Shown piece by piece: positions 1-9,567 of a DNA stretch of 64,000 nucleotides; positions within the stretch are counted from its first letter, which is position 1, and each line of letters begins with the position of its first letter. The position numbers and the translations under genes were made by a program. Origin of the DNA: Muribaculaceae bacterium Isolate-037 (Harlan) (GTDB taxonomy: Bacteria > Bacteroidota > Bacteroidia > Bacteroidales > Muribaculaceae); the NCBI GenBank assembly GCA_003762615.1, contig RIAZ01000004.1:153481-217480 (forward strand). Direction: 5' to 3'. The notes beneath the pieces are model-generated. The model ran no database searches, had not been told where the DNA came from, and saw only the letters and a program-made list of their open reading frames with translations.

Positions 1-1860
1 ATCAACTCTTTCTTCAAGTTTCTGTTCCTCCCGTTGAATCTCGTTGATGGATAGTTCTCTCTCAGCGATTTCTTTATATCCTTCTTTCCTCTTCATATCT
101 TTCTCAATTGATATCTCTTTTTCAAAAGAAGCAAGTTCGTTGCGGAAGCCGGATAAAAGCTCCATTAACAGAGCAAATGTCATATTGTAGTCTGCCACTG
201 AAAAATCAGTATTATCGGCAGCAAGTTCTTCCGCAACATATTCCAATACGGTCATGACACTGCCATTTATTTCATTTTCACAGAAATCAAGGAATCCATA
301 TCGGATACAATATACAAGAACTTTCCATTCCAATGGGCGTAGGGGATTACTGTTGATCTCGGGTCTTGGCATTGGAGATCTGTCGGAATGTCTTGTATAT
401 CCAATATTCTCCGGATAATTTACATGAGCACTATCCTGAGGTTGAGTTGTATTGCTTTGTGCATAAGAAGTAGTGGATATATTTCGTGGAGAATCTGTAA
501 TATGATTTCCCGGAATCTGATTAATGGCATTTAAATTACGTTGGCGTTTTATCTGTTCTACTACAGTGGCTCTTGCCGATGCAGTAGCACTTCCAATAGA
601 TTCTTCACTAACTCCCATCAATCGGCTACATTCCTGAATGTATACATCTCGTTTGACCTTATCAGGGATACAGGCTAATGATCCGATCACGCTTCTGATA
701 GCCTCAACTCTTCTCTGCGGATTGTCGCTAGCTTCCGCCATGAGCACCTTAGCCTTGAATTTGATTATATCAGTTTCATTTTTGCTGACGTATTCTCTAA
801 ATTCCTCAGGTGTATGTTTTCTGGCAAAAGAATCCGGATCATCCCCGTCGGGAAGAAGCAGCACATTTACGTCGAGATAATGGGATAGAAGCATGTCGAT
901 TCCTCGGAATGATGCCTTAATGCCGGCAGCATCCCCATCATATATAAGCGTCACATTTTTTGTGAAACGATGAATTAGGGCAATCTGTCCGTCAGTAAGA
1001 GCCGTGCCTGAAGATGCCACTACATTCTTCATGCCGGATTGCCACATACCAATCACGTCAAGATATCCCTCTACGAGATAGCATTTATCTTCCTTTACAA
1101 TAGAACTTCTGGCTTGATACATGCCGTATAGTTCATTGCTCTTTTTGTATAGTTCAGATTCGGGAGAATTTATATATTTTGCTATTCCTCCTTTGAGGTC
1201 GCGACCTCCGAATGCCACTACCTTACCGGATGAATTAAGGATAGGGAATATTACCCTTCCCCGGAAGCGGTCATAGTCATGTCCTTGCTGGCTTGTGCCA
1301 ATAAGTCCGAGCTTTTTTAGGACATCAATATTAAAGCCCTTCTTACGAGCCGCCTCAAGCATTGCAGTCCCTCTGTCGATTGCATATCCGAGATGGAATT
1401 GTCTGATTGCTTCTTGAGTCACCCCTCTACCGTAAAGATAGGAGAGACCAATCTCTTTACCGTCAGGCGTGTTGAGCAGATTATCCTCGAAATAATTCAT
1501 TGCCCATTCATTTGCAATGAACATCGCCTCTCTTCGGCTTTGAGCTTCTCGTTCCTCATCGGTAAGTTCCCGCTCTTCAACCTTAATGCCATATTTTTTT
1601 GCGAGATGCAAGAGGGCGTCATGATAGGAAATCCCCTCTTTCTCCATTATGAAATTTATGGGCGCCCCACCTTTATGACAAGAGAAGCAATAGCAGAAGT
1701 TACGGCTTTTATTGACAGAAAAGGATGGTGTCCGTTCGTTATGGAACGGACACAATCCCATATAGTTGCTGCCTCTTCTCGTAAGGTGGACGTAATCGCT
1801 TACCACTTCAACGATATCAGCGGTGTCTTTAATTTTCTGGACGGTAGCTTTGTCAATCAC
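1..1860 (-). CDS. dnaG: DNA primase DnaG (3' end cut by window edge)
   Basis: Makes RNA primers for replication. About 620 codons are visible on the reverse strand with no stop before the left edge, so the helicase-binding C-terminus is incomplete. The N-terminal CHC2 zinc ribbon is visible at C37, H40, C58 and C61 (CPFH and CFSC). The catalytic Toprim core follows, with EGYLDV and IYDGDAAG. I chose the GTG at 1860-1858 as start because translation from it begins VIDKATVQKIKDTADIVEVV, which matches the usual DnaG N-terminus about 36 residues before the zinc motif. This GTG overlaps the TAG stop of dapA by one base (TAGTG), so the two genes are probably translationally coupled. The region after about residue 440 is Asn/Ser/Pro-rich and looks like a linker to the C-terminal domain. 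Confidence 0.95.
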   Translation of the reverse strand, partial: MIDKATVQKIKDTADIVEVVSDYVHLTRRGSNYMGLCPFHNERTPSFSVNKSRNFCYCFSCHKGGAPINFIMEKEGISYHDALLHLAKKYGIKVEERELTDEEREAQSRREAMFIANEWAMNYFEDNLLNTPDGKEIGLSYLYGRGVTQEAIRQFHLGYAIDRGTAMLEAARKKGFNIDVLKKLGLIGTSQQGHDYDRFRGRVIFPILNSSGKVVAFGGRDLKGGIAKYINSPESELYKKSNELYGMYQARSSIVKEDKCYLVEGYLDVIGMWQSGMKNVVASSGTALTDGQIALIHRFTKNVTLIYDGDAAGIKASFRGIDMLLSHYLDVNVLLLPDGDDPDSFARKHTPEEFREYVSKNETDIIKFKAKVLMAEASDNPQRRVEAIRSVIGSLACIPDKVKRDVYIQECSRLMGVSEESIGSATASARATVVEQIKRQRNLNAINQIPGNHITDSPRNISTTSYAQSNTTQPQDSAHVNYPENIGYTRHSDRSPMPRPEINSNPLRPLEWKVLVYCIRYGFLDFCENEINGSVMTVLEYVAEELAADNTDFSVADYNMTFALLMELLSGFRNELASFEKEISIEKDMKRKEGYKEIAERELSINEIQREEQKLEERVD

Positions 1861-2801
1861 TATTTGAAGATTGTGGAGTTTTCTCTGATTCCTTTTTCAA
1901 GTTCTTCCGGAGATGTAATGTATAGCGAACCGAGCAATTTCCGAATCTTTTCATCAGTGCTCATTCTTGTTGGCACTAACGGGAGTCGCAATTCATTTTT
2001 GATAAGACCTAATGCATGTAGCGTGCATTTCACTCCGGCAGGGTTCCCATCGACAAATAATAGGTTGAATAATTCATTGAATCTCCAGTGTATTGGAAGG
2101 GCTTCTTGAAAACGACCTTGCAGGCAAAGCCGCACCATACGTCCGAATTCCATAGGGAATGCATTGCCAATCACGGAAATCACGCCTACTGCACCTAAAG
2201 TCATCAAGGGGTATGTGATACTGTCATCTCCGGAAATCACTTCAAATCTTTCCGGTTTGTTCTTGATAATTTCCTCTATTTGGGCAAAATTCCCAGATGC
2301 TTCTTTGATTCCAATAATATTTTCGCAATCACGAGCAAGAGATAGGGTGGTTGCGGCGGTCATATTTACACCAGTTCTTCCCGGGACGTTGTATAGCACG
2401 ACAGGCAGAGGAGATGCATCAGCCACAGCTCTGTAGTGCTGATATAATCCTTCTTGAGAAGGCTTGTTGTAATATGGAACTACGGAAAGGATTGCGGAAA
2501 ATCCGGAGAAGTCAGAAGTCTTTAGTTCGTTGACAACTGCTTGGGTACTATTCCCTCCCACTCCTAAAATCAAGGGGATTCTGCCAGCATTTTTCTCAAT
2601 AATCACTTTGCGAATCTCGGCTTTCTCATCCGGGAACAAAGTGGGAGTTTCGCCAGTCGTGCCAAGCACGACAATATAGTCGGCATTTCCGGATACAACA
2701 TACTCCACCATTCTACGGAGTGCATCAAAATCAACGGATTTGTCGCTATTGAAGGGTGTCACAAGGGCGACACCAAGACCTTTTAATTGTAAATCAGCCA
2801 T
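1860..2801 (-). CDS. dapA: 4-hydroxy-tetrahydrodipicolinate synthase
   Basis: Condenses pyruvate with aspartate semialdehyde, the first committed step to diaminopimelate and lysine, in the cytoplasm. The protein has 313 residues, close to the usual 290-300. Family motifs are present: GTTGE (47-51), YYNKPSQEG with Y111, YNVPGRTG with Y137 and R142, and GIKEASG with the Schiff-base lysine K166. The ATG at 2801 is preferred over an in-frame TTG at 2813 because a TAACTTTG promoter element lies at 2823-2830, leaving no room for a longer leader. The gene is transcribed first and runs into dnaG with a one-base overlap. Confidence 0.95.
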   Translation of the reverse strand: MADLQLKGLGVALVTPFNSDKSVDFDALRRMVEYVVSGNADYIVVLGTTGETPTLFPDEKAEIRKVIIEKNAGRIPLILGVGGNSTQAVVNELKTSDFSGFSAILSVVPYYNKPSQEGLYQHYRAVADASPLPVVLYNVPGRTGVNMTAATTLSLARDCENIIGIKEASGNFAQIEEIIKNKPERFEVISGDDSITYPLMTLGAVGVISVIGNAFPMEFGRMVRLCLQGRFQEALPIHWRFNELFNLLFVDGNPAGVKCTLHALGLIKNELRLPLVPTRMSTDEKIRKLLGSLYITSPEELEKGIRENSTIFK

Positions 2802-2822
2802 AAGTTGGTTCAATTATTAATG

Positions 2823-2830
2823 CAAAGTTA
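2823..2830 (-). promoter_or_regulatory. Bacteroidetes-type -7 element of dapA-dnaG
   Basis: TAACTTTG on the reverse strand matches the Bacteroidetes -7 consensus TAnnTTTG. It lies 22 bases before the dapA ATG. I see no clear -33 TTTG at the expected spacing, so the call rests on the -7 box and its position. Confidence 0.6.
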
Positions 2831-2897
2831 ATAAAAAATGTAAAGAAATAGATAAGAATTGCTATACAATTTAACAAAATTGTGAGACTTTATAACC

Positions 2898-2927
2898 TTT
2901 GTATATTTTTATAGTGAATTATCTTTG
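2898..2927 (+). promoter_or_regulatory. Candidate promoter of the DUF389 gene
   Basis: TTTG at 2898-2901 is followed after 18 bp by TATCTTTG at 2920-2927, close to the Bacteroidetes consensus (usual spacing 19-21). It would give a leader of about 150 nt before the ATG at 3081. Confidence 0.45.
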
Positions 2928-3080
2928 ACAGATGTGATAAAATTTGAATATTTTACGTTTTATCAATAGAGACATTTTGTAGTAGGGTATTTATCATCAT
3001 GATTGAGTTTGATAAGAATCCTGACGAGGGATGTCGCGATAGTATTACAGGATAACAATAATTAAAATTACTAATAATTT

Positions 3081-4493
3081 ATGATACCAAAGTCAACGGT
3101 TAAAGAGGGTCTTGTCAAATTTCGAGATGAGATAGTTTCATACTTTAATGTAGCAGAAGACTTGGAACCTCAACTTGATATAGAGCAGAGTATAAGATCA
3201 GGAGTAAGTTTTAAGGGAAGTCAATTGCTCGTATTGATATTTGCAATATTCATAGCCTCTCTTGGACTTAACACTGATAGTATTCCTGTGATAATAGGAG
3301 CGATGCTTATTTCACCATTGATGGGTCCGATAATTGGTATGGGTCTTGCAATTGGCATAGAGGATTTCTCTTTATTGAAAAGAAGTCTGAAGAATATTGT
3401 CATGGCAATCATCGGTTCGTTGTTGGCATCCGCAATATATTTTATGATTTCTCCGCAGTATGAAGGTTCAAGCCAACTGCTTGCGAGGACGTCGCCATCC
3501 ATATATGACGTTTTTGTTGCGTTGTTCGGTGGCGCGGCAGGAATTGTAAGCATAGCTTGCAAGAACAAGGGTCAGGTAATGCCGGGCGTTGCGATAGCCA
3601 CCTCATTGATGCCTCCTTTGTGTACTGCCGGATATGGTATTGCAACATTGCAATCACATTTCTTCTTTGGTGCGCTTTATCTATTCTTCACAAATATGAT
3701 ATTCATATTGTTTGCATCTCTTATCGGGGTGAAATTGATGAACTTTAAAAAAGTGGTTTATCAAGATACTCGGAGAAGTCATAGAGTGCAGATGATTGTC
3801 TATTCAGTTGTGTTTGTCACCATAGGCTTCAGCTGCTATCTCACCTATGAAATGATCAGAAAGAATATATTCATGACGGAAGCGACTTCGTTTGTGGAGA
3901 ATGAGATGGTATTTCCTAATACGCAGGTTCTTAATCAAAAAATATATATGAACGGCAATCAACGCCATATTGATGTGACACTAATTGGTCAGGCTCTTCC
4001 TAAGGATTCATTGCAGCTTGCAATGATGACAAAACTTGATAGCGTGGGTCTTGGTGGCACGATATTGAATATAAAGCAAGGCTTTTCGATTAGTGAGAAC
4101 AGAGGGAGGAGTGATGAGGAAAATTTCGGGCAATTTTATTCAGTAATGCAAAAGGAAGTTGCAGATCGCCAGGAAAAGATTGACTCTCTGAAGGATTTGC
4201 TAAAGGATTATAGCTATTTCAATAGGGAACTTACTATGATAGCTCCAGAAGTTAAGGCATTGTTCCCATCAATTAAGGATATCGCAATGAGCAGGATGGT
4301 CGCGACTTCATTGACTAATTCGCAGGCAGATACAATAAATATGGTTTTTGTGAATGCACCGAAAGGTATGTCTGCCGGTGATAAGGAAAAGCTAATTTCT
4401 TATGTGAAGATAAGATTGAAGGAAAATAAGGTTCATCTCACACTCAATCCATCGGATTTTCCATGGCCTTCGGTATCTTCGGTTAAGAAATGA
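3081..4493 (+). CDS. DUF389 family integral membrane protein
   Basis: A 470-residue protein of the DUF389 (TIGR00341-like) family, function unknown. The first 60 residues are soluble. Residues about 45-260 hold six or seven hydrophobic segments, including the family signatures GAMLISPLMGPI (about 73-84) and GVAIATSLMPPLC (about 170-182). A soluble part of about 210 residues follows and includes a short charged, possibly coiled stretch around 350-370. It stands alone: dapA is divergent upstream, and ddl follows in the same direction but with its own promoter. No substrate can be deduced. Small-molecule or ion transport has been suggested for the family, but nothing here shows it. Confidence 0.85.
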   Translation: MIPKSTVKEGLVKFRDEIVSYFNVAEDLEPQLDIEQSIRSGVSFKGSQLLVLIFAIFIASLGLNTDSIPVIIGAMLISPLMGPIIGMGLAIGIEDFSLLKRSLKNIVMAIIGSLLASAIYFMISPQYEGSSQLLARTSPSIYDVFVALFGGAAGIVSIACKNKGQVMPGVAIATSLMPPLCTAGYGIATLQSHFFFGALYLFFTNMIFILFASLIGVKLMNFKKVVYQDTRRSHRVQMIVYSVVFVTIGFSCYLTYEMIRKNIFMTEATSFVENEMVFPNTQVLNQKIYMNGNQRHIDVTLIGQALPKDSLQLAMMTKLDSVGLGGTILNIKQGFSISENRGRSDEENFGQFYSVMQKEVADRQEKIDSLKDLLKDYSYFNRELTMIAPEVKALFPSIKDIAMSRMVATSLTNSQADTINMVFVNAPKGMSAGDKEKLISYVKIRLKENKVHLTLNPSDFPWPSVSSVKK

Positions 4494-4546
4494 TAAGGTT
4501 GTAATCTTCTGATTTTTTATGGGATTTCATCGTAAGTAAATAAATA

Positions 4547-4578
4547 TTTGTTTTTTTCATTGTGTTATGCTAATTTTG
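4547..4578 (+). promoter_or_regulatory. Promoter of ddl
   Basis: TTTG at 4547-4550, an exact 20-bp spacer, then TAATTTTG at 4571-4578: a textbook Bacteroidetes housekeeping promoter. It predicts a leader of about 95 nt before the ATG at 4680. Confidence 0.75.
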
Positions 4579-4679
4579 CACTAAGAATAAGGAATATCGC
4601 GAATTTTGGGATTTCAGATTGTAATAAGATTTGTTTCCTGAGTATTTACGATTCATAATAATAGGTTTTCCAAAATTTT

Positions 4680-5888
4680 ATGAAGACTAATGTAGCTGTG
4701 TTCTTTGGGGGCAGATCCGTGGAGCACGAAATCTCGGTCATATCAGCCTTGCAGGCTATAAATGCGTTTGATCGGTCAAAATACAATATAATACCGGTAT
4801 ATATATCAAAACAGGGACGTTGGTATACAGGTCCACTTACGCTTGACATCCGGAATTACAAAGACATGAGGCATCTTACAGAGAATTCGGAAGAGGTGTA
4901 CATGCGTCCGGAATACGGCGATTTTAATCTTTATCGTTCAAATCCAAGCGGAGGCCTATTTTCAAAGAAAAATCCGGTTTATGAAGAACTTCATGTGGCA
5001 ATACCTGTGCTTCACGGCTCCCATGGAGAGGATGGCATGTTTGAAGGTCTTCTTGAGACAATTGGCATACCGTTTGCCGGATGCGATACCTTGTCGAGTG
5101 CCAATGGCATGGATAAGATTACGATGAAGATGATACTTTCAGCCGAAGGTATCCCGGTGGTTGATTATGTCTGGTTTACTGATAAGGAATGGCTCTCCAA
5201 TAAGGAAGCCATTATGGATAAGATAGAGGCTAAACTTGGCTATCCCGTTATAGTCAAGCCAGCAAATCTCGGTTCCAGTGTCGGTATAGGGAAAGCTTCT
5301 GACCGCAGAAGTCTTATGGAAAAGATAGACAATGCAGAAAAGTTTTCCCGTCGTATAATCGTGGAGCACATGGTTAAGGATATGATGGAAATCAACTGTT
5401 CCGTACTCGGGGATTGTGATGACTATCAGACAAGTGTGTGTGAGGAACCGATATCTAAAGGCGATTTCTTGTCATACGAAGAGAAATACGGAGGCGGTTC
5501 AAAAGCGGGGATGCAGTCAAGTGAGAAGCGTATTCCGGCAGATATCCCTGAAACGATGAGCGATGAGATCAGAAAAATGGCAGGAGAAACGTTCCGTGTA
5601 TTATCGTGTCACGGAGTTAGTAGGGTAGACGTGATGGTGGATCGATCTGATAATAAAATCTATGTAAATGAAATCAACACGATACCTGGAAGTCTTTCCT
5701 TCTATCTGTGGGAAGAGACAGGCATCACATTTATGCAACTTATGGATAAATTGGTGGAATTAGCTTTGCGTAGAAAACGTGAGACAGATCGCAAGACGTT
5801 TACGTATGATGCCAATATTTTTGCCATGGGGGGTGGCGTAAAAGGTGGTGTCAAGGGAGCGAAGGGTAGTAAATTCGGACATCGTTGA
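4680..5888 (+). CDS. ddl: D-alanine--D-alanine ligase
   Basis: ATP-grasp enzyme that joins two D-alanines for peptidoglycan precursors. The N-terminus contains FFGGRSVEHEISVIS, with E15 at the position of the conserved glutamate in E. coli DdlB. VKPANLGSSVGIG and VEHMVKDMMEINC are ATP-grasp motifs. EEKY in the omega loop keeps the tyrosine associated with D-Ala-D-Ala rather than D-Ala-D-lactate synthesis. NEINTIPGS is the metal-binding C-terminal motif. At 402 residues it is longer than the usual 300-370. Part of the excess is a tail of about 28 residues ending in a Gly/Lys-rich stretch (GGGVKGGVKGAKGSKFGHR) that I cannot explain. ileS follows 87 nt downstream in the same direction. Confidence 0.92.
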   Translation: MKTNVAVFFGGRSVEHEISVISALQAINAFDRSKYNIIPVYISKQGRWYTGPLTLDIRNYKDMRHLTENSEEVYMRPEYGDFNLYRSNPSGGLFSKKNPVYEELHVAIPVLHGSHGEDGMFEGLLETIGIPFAGCDTLSSANGMDKITMKMILSAEGIPVVDYVWFTDKEWLSNKEAIMDKIEAKLGYPVIVKPANLGSSVGIGKASDRRSLMEKIDNAEKFSRRIIVEHMVKDMMEINCSVLGDCDDYQTSVCEEPISKGDFLSYEEKYGGGSKAGMQSSEKRIPADIPETMSDEIRKMAGETFRVLSCHGVSRVDVMVDRSDNKIYVNEINTIPGSLSFYLWEETGITFMQLMDKLVELALRRKRETDRKTFTYDANIFAMGGGVKGGVKGAKGSKFGHR

Positions 5889-5975
5889 ATACGTTAAAAT
5901 CGGTGAGATAGAGTAAAACCCGGAAAAAAGTTCAAGAATTAAATAAAAGTCTTTCCAATAACAATACTCAATATA

Positions 5976-8900
5976 ATGAGCAAAAAATTCAAAGAATACA
6001 GCAAGCAGCTCAACCTCTCGGAAGTAAATAAGGAGATGTTGCAGATCTGGGATGAACATTCTCTTTTTGAAGCATCAATGAAAGAGAGGGAAGGTTGTCC
6101 TACATTTGTGTTTTACGAAGGTCCTCCGTCTGCAAACGGAATGCCAGGTATTCATCATGTAATGGCTCGCACAATAAAGGATATTGTGTGCCGCTACAAG
6201 ACGATGAAAGGATTCCATGTTAAGCGTAAGGCTGGCTGGGATACTCATGGCTTGCCGGTGGAACTTGGAGTAGAGAAAAGCCTTGGAATCACTAAAGAGG
6301 ATATTGGGAAGAAGATTTCCGTAGATGAATACAACGCCGCATGCCGTAGTGAGGTGATGAAGTACACAAAGGAATGGACCGACCTGACTCATAAGATGGG
6401 CTACTGGGTAGATCTTGAGAATCCTTATATAACCTACGACAATAAATATATAGAAAGTGTATGGTGGCTACTTCGTCAGCTATATGACAAGGGCTATTTG
6501 TTTAAAGGCTACACAATACAACCTTATTCACCGGCAGCGGGTACCGGGCTTAGTTCACATGAGCTTAATCAACCCGGATGCTATCGTGATGTAAAAGACA
6601 CCACGGCTACAGTATTGTTTAAGATTAAGGATGCAAAGCCGGAGATGGAGGGATGGGGCACACCTTGCTTTATGGCATGGACTACCACGCCATGGACATT
6701 GCCATCCAACACGGCATTGTGTGTGGGTCCGTCGATAGATTATGTTGCAGTGCGTACCTACAATCCCTATACAGCAGATAAACTGACAGTAGTGCTTGCC
6801 GAATCTCTTTTGAAAGCATATTTTAAGCCGGAAGGTGAGAAATTGGATCTGGAGGCGTATAATGCAGGCGACAAGATTTTGCCATATAAAGTGGTCGGGA
6901 AATGGAGAGGTCCGGAACTTGTGGGTATGCATTATGAACAACTTATGCCTTGGGTGAAGCCTGTGGAGCGAGTTGATGACAGGAGTGCTGAGTATGTTAA
7001 AAATTATGCATCTTCACATCCTGAAAATGTCTTCAGTTATGGTAATGACCGTTTCGTTGAAATCGCAGATGAGGCATTCCGAGTGATTTCAGGAGATTAT
7101 GTCACTACAGAGGATGGTACCGGTATTGTTCATATTGCGCCAACATTTGGTGCGGATGACGCCAAAGTTGCGAAAGCAGCCGGTATTCCGCCACTGTTTA
7201 TGATAAACCAGAAAGGAGAGACACGTCCGATGGTAGATTTCACGGGTAAATATTATACCGTTGATGAGCTTGCCCCTGTATTTGTGGAAAAGTGCGTTAA
7301 TTTGGAAGAATATTCCCGTCATGCAGGCGACTATGTGAAGAATGCCTACGATCCAAAATTTAATCCTGGAGGGAAATATGATGAGGCATCTGCAATGAAG
7401 AGCGAGGATCTCAACATAGTTCTCTGTATGGAGATGAAGAAATCCGGAGAGGCTTTCAAGATAGAGAAGCATACGCACAACTATCCGCATTGTTGGCGTA
7501 CAGATAAGCCGGTGCTTTATTATCCACTTGACAGCTGGTTTATCCGTACCACTGCAGCTCGCGAGCGTCTCATTGAACTGAATGAAAGAATCAAATGGAA
7601 ACCGGCTTCTACAGGAAGCGGACGTTTCGGCAAATGGCTTGAAAATCTTCAGGACTGGAATCTTTCGCGTAGCCGTTATTGGGGCACTCCGCTTCCTATC
7701 TGGCGTAGTGAAGATGGCAGAGAGGAGATCTGCATAGGCAGCTATGAGGAGCTCTATAATGAGATCGAAAAATCGGTGGCAGCCGGAGTAATGGAGAATA
7801 ATCCTCTTAAAGATAAAGGTTTTATTCCCGGAGATTACACAAAGGCAAATTATGATAAGATTGATCTTCATCGTCCTTACGTGGATGATATAGTGCTTGT
7901 CTCTGCATCCGGCAAACCCATGAAGAGGGAGCTTGATCTTATCGATGTGTGGTTTGATTCAGGTTCAATGCCTTACGCTCAGATTCATTATCCATTTGAG
8001 AATAAGGAGATACTTGATAATGGAGAGGTATACCCAGCAGATTTTATTGCAGAGGGAGTGGATCAGACAAGAGGTTGGTTCTTTACACTTCATGCAATAG
8101 CCGGTATGGTGTTTGATACCAATTCATTTAAAGCAGTCATTTCTAATGGACTTGTGCTTGACAAGAATGGCAACAAGATGTCAAAACGTCTTGGAAACGC
8201 AATTGATCCGTTTAATAATCTTGAACGCTTCGGTAGTGACCCGGTGAGGTGGTATATGATTTCCAACTCTTCTCCTTGGGATAATCTGAAGTATGACGAG
8301 GCAGGAGTGGCAGAAGTAAGTCGCAAATTGTTTGCAACGTTATACAATACATATAAATTCTTTGCTCTCTATGCAAATGTAGATGGGTTTACAGGTAGTG
8401 AGCCACCAGTTGCAACAGAGAAGCGTCCTGAAATAGACCGTTGGATTCTTTCGTTGCTGAATACTCTTGTTGCAGAGGTAACGGATGCTCTTGATGATTA
8501 TGAACCAACAAAAGCCGCGAGAGCAATAGAGGAATTTGTCAATGATAATCTCAGCAACTGGTATGTAAGACTAAATCGTAAGCGATTCTGGGCAGGTGAG
8601 ATGGATGACGATAAACTGTCGGCATACCAGACACTCTATACCTCACTTAAGACGGTTGCGTTACTTATGGCACCATTTGCTCCATTCTATTCTGACCGTC
8701 TATATTCAGATCTTGTCGCCCCGGCATCTGAGAGTGAGGGTTATGCTTCAGTCCACACTACATTCTTCCCGGAAAGTGATTCCTCCATGGTGGATTCCGA
8801 GCTTGAGGAAAGAATGCGTCTTGCACAGGAAATCACATCTAATGTCTTGGCACTTCGCCGTAAGGTTAACCTTAAGGTGAGACAGCCCCTTCAGACATTG

Positions 8901-9545
8901 CTTATTCCTGTGATGGATTCTCACCAGCGTGCGGGAGTTGAGGCTCTTGAGGATTTGATTAAATCGGAAGTCAATATAAAAGAGCTTAAGATTGTAGAGA
9001 ATGAAGAGAGTGGTCTTGTGAAAAGGGTAAAGGCAGACTTCAAGAAGCTTGGTCCAAAATATGGAAAGATTATGAAGCTGCTTGGAAAAGCCATTACAGA
9101 ACTGTCGCAGAAAGAGATCGCCCGTCTTGAGAGAGAAGGAGAATTAAGATTCACAGATCTTGAAGGAGAGCCGGTTGTCACGTTGTCTGATGTAGAAATT
9201 ATTCCGGAAGATGTGCCTGGCTGGCTGGTTGCCAATGATGGCAATATCACTGTGGCACTTGACGTCACCGTTACGCCTGAATTGAAAAATGAGGGTATGG
9301 CCCGCGAGTTGATTAATCGTATCCAAAATATCCGTAAGGGTAATGACTTTGAGATCACGGACAAGGTGCGTGTTGAGCTTTCCGATGAGGACGAGATAAA
9401 AGATGCAGTAAATGCATTCCGCGATTATATCTCCGCTCAGGTTTTGGCAGATGAGATAATCATTGTGCCGTCACTTGACGGGCAAGATTGTGTAGATCTT
9501 GAAATTGATGGATTGAAAGCGAAAGCACGCGTAACAAAGAATTAA
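5976..9545 (+). CDS. ileS: Isoleucyl-tRNA synthetase, eukaryote-like type with GIHH signature
   Basis: Charges tRNA-Ile. The 1189 residues are typical of the longer eukaryote-like IleRS class used by Bacteroidetes. FYEGPPSANGMP (about 46-57) introduces the class I HIGH site, which here reads G58-I59-H60-H61, with first and third positions swapped relative to HxGH. GWDTHGLPVE and the KMSKR loop (K734-R738, NKMSKRLGNAIDP) are normal. The CP1 editing region lies around 190-420, with TTPWTLPSN. The C-terminal domain lacks the zinc-binding motif of bacterial IleS1. There is no T-box or other leader element upstream. lspA starts about 20 nt after the stop, so ileS-lspA-DUF4296 form one operon, perhaps also read from the ddl promoter. 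Confidence 0.96.
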   Translation: MSKKFKEYSKQLNLSEVNKEMLQIWDEHSLFEASMKEREGCPTFVFYEGPPSANGMPGIHHVMARTIKDIVCRYKTMKGFHVKRKAGWDTHGLPVELGVEKSLGITKEDIGKKISVDEYNAACRSEVMKYTKEWTDLTHKMGYWVDLENPYITYDNKYIESVWWLLRQLYDKGYLFKGYTIQPYSPAAGTGLSSHELNQPGCYRDVKDTTATVLFKIKDAKPEMEGWGTPCFMAWTTTPWTLPSNTALCVGPSIDYVAVRTYNPYTADKLTVVLAESLLKAYFKPEGEKLDLEAYNAGDKILPYKVVGKWRGPELVGMHYEQLMPWVKPVERVDDRSAEYVKNYASSHPENVFSYGNDRFVEIADEAFRVISGDYVTTEDGTGIVHIAPTFGADDAKVAKAAGIPPLFMINQKGETRPMVDFTGKYYTVDELAPVFVEKCVNLEEYSRHAGDYVKNAYDPKFNPGGKYDEASAMKSEDLNIVLCMEMKKSGEAFKIEKHTHNYPHCWRTDKPVLYYPLDSWFIRTTAARERLIELNERIKWKPASTGSGRFGKWLENLQDWNLSRSRYWGTPLPIWRSEDGREEICIGSYEELYNEIEKSVAAGVMENNPLKDKGFIPGDYTKANYDKIDLHRPYVDDIVLVSASGKPMKRELDLIDVWFDSGSMPYAQIHYPFENKEILDNGEVYPADFIAEGVDQTRGWFFTLHAIAGMVFDTNSFKAVISNGLVLDKNGNKMSKRLGNAIDPFNNLERFGSDPVRWYMISNSSPWDNLKYDEAGVAEVSRKLFATLYNTYKFFALYANVDGFTGSEPPVATEKRPEIDRWILSLLNTLVAEVTDALDDYEPTKAARAIEEFVNDNLSNWYVRLNRKRFWAGEMDDDKLSAYQTLYTSLKTVALLMAPFAPFYSDRLYSDLVAPASESEGYASVHTTFFPESDSSMVDSELEERMRLAQEITSNVLALRRKVNLKVRQPLQTLLIPVMDSHQRAGVEALEDLIKSEVNIKELKIVENEESGLVKRVKADFKKLGPKYGKIMKLLGKAITELSQKEIARLEREGELRFTDLEGEPVVTLSDVEIIPEDVPGWLVANDGNITVALDVTVTPELKNEGMARELINRIQNIRKGNDFEITDKVRVELSDEDEIKDAVNAFRDYISAQVLADEIIIVPSLDGQDCVDLEIDGLKAKARVTKN

Positions 9546-9567
9546 GGAATTGGTGGCGAATGATAAT

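Noticed and set aside
1393..2109. 238-codon open frame on the plus strand
   Set aside because: It lies antisense across the dnaG/dapA junction, both of which have clear family motifs on the other strand.
5889..5975. Possible T-box or other leader before ileS
   Set aside because: Only 87 nt, with no T-box consensus or specifier structure.
7089..7871. 260-codon reverse open frame inside ileS
   Set aside because: Shadow of ileS; no motif, and the sense frame is a complete synthetase.
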